From Nostocoides japonicum T1-X7 (GTDB taxonomy: Bacteria; Actinomycetota; Actinomycetes; Actinomycetales; Dermatophilaceae): 35,839 nucleotides of DNA. Positions 34,418 to 35,839 of this stretch are shown here, piece by piece (positions within the stretch are counted from its first letter, which is position 1; each line of letters starts with the position of its first letter). The notes beneath the pieces were generated by a model. It made no database searches, was not told the origin of the DNA, and worked only from the letters and a program-made list of their open reading frames with translations. The position numbers were made by a program, and so were the translations under genes. The DNA lies in NCBI RefSeq assembly GCF_001046855.1, contig NZ_HF570958.1:1237730-1273568 (forward strand). Reading direction: 5' to 3'.

Positions 34418-34476
34418 TCTTTGTCCGGAATCTAGCGGGTTACCGCCTTGTTGGCGACTCGAGCGGATCGGGTGGG

Positions 34477-34518
34477 GTCGGTGTGCCCGCGCCGCCGCAC
34501 TCGGGCGGGCACACCGAC
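34477..34518. terminator. Terminator hairpin downstream of the sugar-binding protein gene
   Basis: GTCGGTGTGCCCGC and GCGGGCACACCGAC form a perfect 14-bp stem around a 14-nt loop. It starts 24 bp beyond the stop codon at 34543 (minus strand). There is no U-tract. It probably ends the ABC gene's transcript before the membrane protein/GT2 promoter. Confidence 0.72.
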
Positions 34519-34542
34519 GGCTGCGCAGCGATCGCCGGCGGC

Positions 34543-35839
34543 CTACCGCTGGACGATGCTGAAGAGCTGGTCGAGCTGGGTGTTGAGCGTCGTGAGCGAG
34601 GACACCGGCTGGCTGCCGATGTAGATGGCGTCCATGGCCGGCTGCATGAGCGCGGTGATGTCGGCCGCGTTGGAGGTGACCGGGAAGAGGAACGTCGTGT
34701 GGTTCTTCACGTGGTCGGTGAAGGGCGACACGTCGAGGTGGCGCTTGTTCTCGTTGTAGGCGATGGCGAGCGCGGTCCCCTCGGGCCGGGCGGGGAAGAC
34801 GACCCCGGACTGCCCGATGATCTTCTGGCACTCCGACCCGGCGAGGAAGGCGACCCACTGGGCGGCCTGCTCCGGGTGCTTGGACAGGGTCGTGATGGAG
34901 TCCGCGAGACCGTTGAACATCGAGGCTCGCTTGCCGCTCGGACCGATCGGCGTGGGGGCGATCTGGATGCCCATGCTCTTGCCCTTGGCGTCGGTCATCG
35001 CCGCATACGTGGAGATCATCCAGTCGCCGGCGATGCCCATGGCCGCGGTGCCGGACCCGATCTGCTTGTCGACGCCGTTGGCGCCGCTGCCGGTGGCGGC
35101 GTACGTCGGCATGTAGCCCTTGCGGACGAGGCCGAAGTACCAGGCGATGGTGTCCTGGAAGCTCTTCTGGTCCAGGTTGAAGCGGTCGCCCCACGGGTTC
35201 TTGTTCGTCGCCTGCCATCCCGTGCTCCCCGTGAAGGCGGACCACTGGGTCTGGCCCCAGCCGCCACCTCCGGAGCCGTCCGAGGCGAGGCCGTAGGTCT
35301 TGACGTGGTTCTTGTCGAAGCCCGGCTGGTCGCCGCGCCGACCCTTGTCGTCGACCGTGAGATGGGCGACGAGCTTCTCGAACGTGCCGCCGTCGGTGGG
35401 GTTCCAGGTCAGCGTGTCGAGCGTCTTCGGGTCGACGCCGGCATCCTTGAGCATCGCGGGGTTGTAGAAGATCGCGACGGTGTCCCAGTCCTTCGGAGCC
35501 CCGTAACGATGCCCGTCCTGTCCGATCCACAGCTGGGCCAGGCCCGGCTGGTAGTCCTCGTTGCGGATGTCCTTGGTCGGCCCGAGCTCGTCGAGGGGGC
35601 GGAGCACCTTGAGGTCGACGAACTGGGCGTATTTCGAGACGTGGTCGGTGAAGACGTCGGGGGCGGTGCCGGCGATGAAGCCCGAGGTGAGCTTGGACCA
35701 GTAGTCGCCCCAGCCGTACTGGGTGATCTTGACGGTGAGCTTGGGGTTCTGCTGGTGGAAGGCGTCGGCGCACTTCTGGTAGCCCGGCTGCTGGGAGGCG
35801 TCCCAGAGCCAGTAGCTGATGACGCCGTTGCCACCGCCC
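34543..35839 (-). CDS. Sugar ABC transporter substrate-binding protein, 3' part
   Basis: The frame is open from the right edge to the stop at 34543; ~431 residues are visible and the N-terminus with any signal peptide is missing. The protein is an SBP_bac_1-type sugar-binding protein: VISYWLWDASQQPGYQKCAD at the edge, then FHQQNPKLTVKITQYGWGDY, WSKLTSGFIAGTAPDVFTDH, DTVAIFYNPAMLKDAGVDPK, AAMGIAGDWMISTYAAM, and QAAQWVAFLAGSECQKI near the C-terminus. An Asn/Gly-rich loop (DGSGGGGWGQTQWSAFTGS) is characteristic of some actinobacterial oligosaccharide binders. Genes for the permeases and the rest of the system should lie to the right or elsewhere. The specific sugar cannot be inferred. Confidence 0.92.
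   Translation of the reverse strand, partial: GGGNGVISYWLWDASQQPGYQKCADAFHQQNPKLTVKITQYGWGDYWSKLTSGFIAGTAPDVFTDHVSKYAQFVDLKVLRPLDELGPTKDIRNEDYQPGLAQLWIGQDGHRYGAPKDWDTVAIFYNPAMLKDAGVDPKTLDTLTWNPTDGGTFEKLVAHLTVDDKGRRGDQPGFDKNHVKTYGLASDGSGGGGWGQTQWSAFTGSTGWQATNKNPWGDRFNLDQKSFQDTIAWYFGLVRKGYMPTYAATGSGANGVDKQIGSGTAAMGIAGDWMISTYAAMTDAKGKSMGIQIAPTPIGPSGKRASMFNGLADSITTLSKHPEQAAQWVAFLAGSECQKIIGQSGVVFPARPEGTALAIAYNENKRHLDVSPFTDHVKNHTTFLFPVTSNAADITALMQPAMDAIYIGSQPVSSLTTLNTQLDQLFSIVQR

Overview
The window is GC-rich (roughly 70% or more), gene-dense DNA in an actinobacterial style: GTG starts, short -10 boxes 6-8 nt before start codons (leaderless transcripts), a gluABCD glutamate uptake operon and an actinobacterial narGHJI-narK operon. 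I infer a member of the Micrococcales, perhaps the Intrasporangiaceae/Dermatophilaceae group; this rests on gene content and style, not on a search.

Layout. 0-4.4 kb: the 5' part of a secreted protein with an FTP-type propeptide (minus strand, runs off the left edge), then dgt, dnaG, a 21-codon linker ORF and a conserved hypothetical protein, the last three coupled. 4.4-5.4 kb: two near-identical 59-bp palindromic repeats between convergent genes, an HdeD/DUF308 membrane protein and tRNA-Asn(GTT). 5.4-7.65 kb: a scrapyard directly behind the tRNA, less GC-rich in part: an IS1380-type transposase fragment, a lipoprotein of unknown function, and a decayed zinc-ribbon/DUF726 hydrolase-like gene. 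7.66-18.9 kb: an accessory block with a Vps62-like membrane protein, a ThrE-type Thr/Ser exporter, a MalT-like LuxR regulator, a 77-aa protein, a DUF2252 protein, a GH3 glycosidase and a TMEM175-like K+ channel. Three near-identical copies of the palindrome TTCACCCGGGTGAA lie in its promoter regions and suggest a local regulon.

18.9-22.2 kb: gluABCD on the minus strand (ATPase, binding lipoprotein, two permeases), with hairpins between A/B and B/C. 22.3-22.39 kb: an 87-bp nested palindromic element that includes a terminator-like hairpin. 22.4-31.5 kb: a zinc alcohol dehydrogenase (minus) and the respiratory nitrate reductase operon narGHJI-narK (plus), divergent around an AT-rich perfect inverted repeat. 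31.5-35.8 kb: a GT2 glycosyltransferase with an N-terminal MshEN-like domain, its coupled membrane partner, and a sugar-binding lipoprotein-type ABC component that runs off the right edge.

The most interesting signals are non-coding: the GTATGCC/GGCATAC heptamer (33 copies by eye, using otherwise rare codons and forming hairpins), the TTCACCCGGGTGAA operators, the nested palindromes at 4.5 and 22.3 kb, and the adh/narG intergenic operator.
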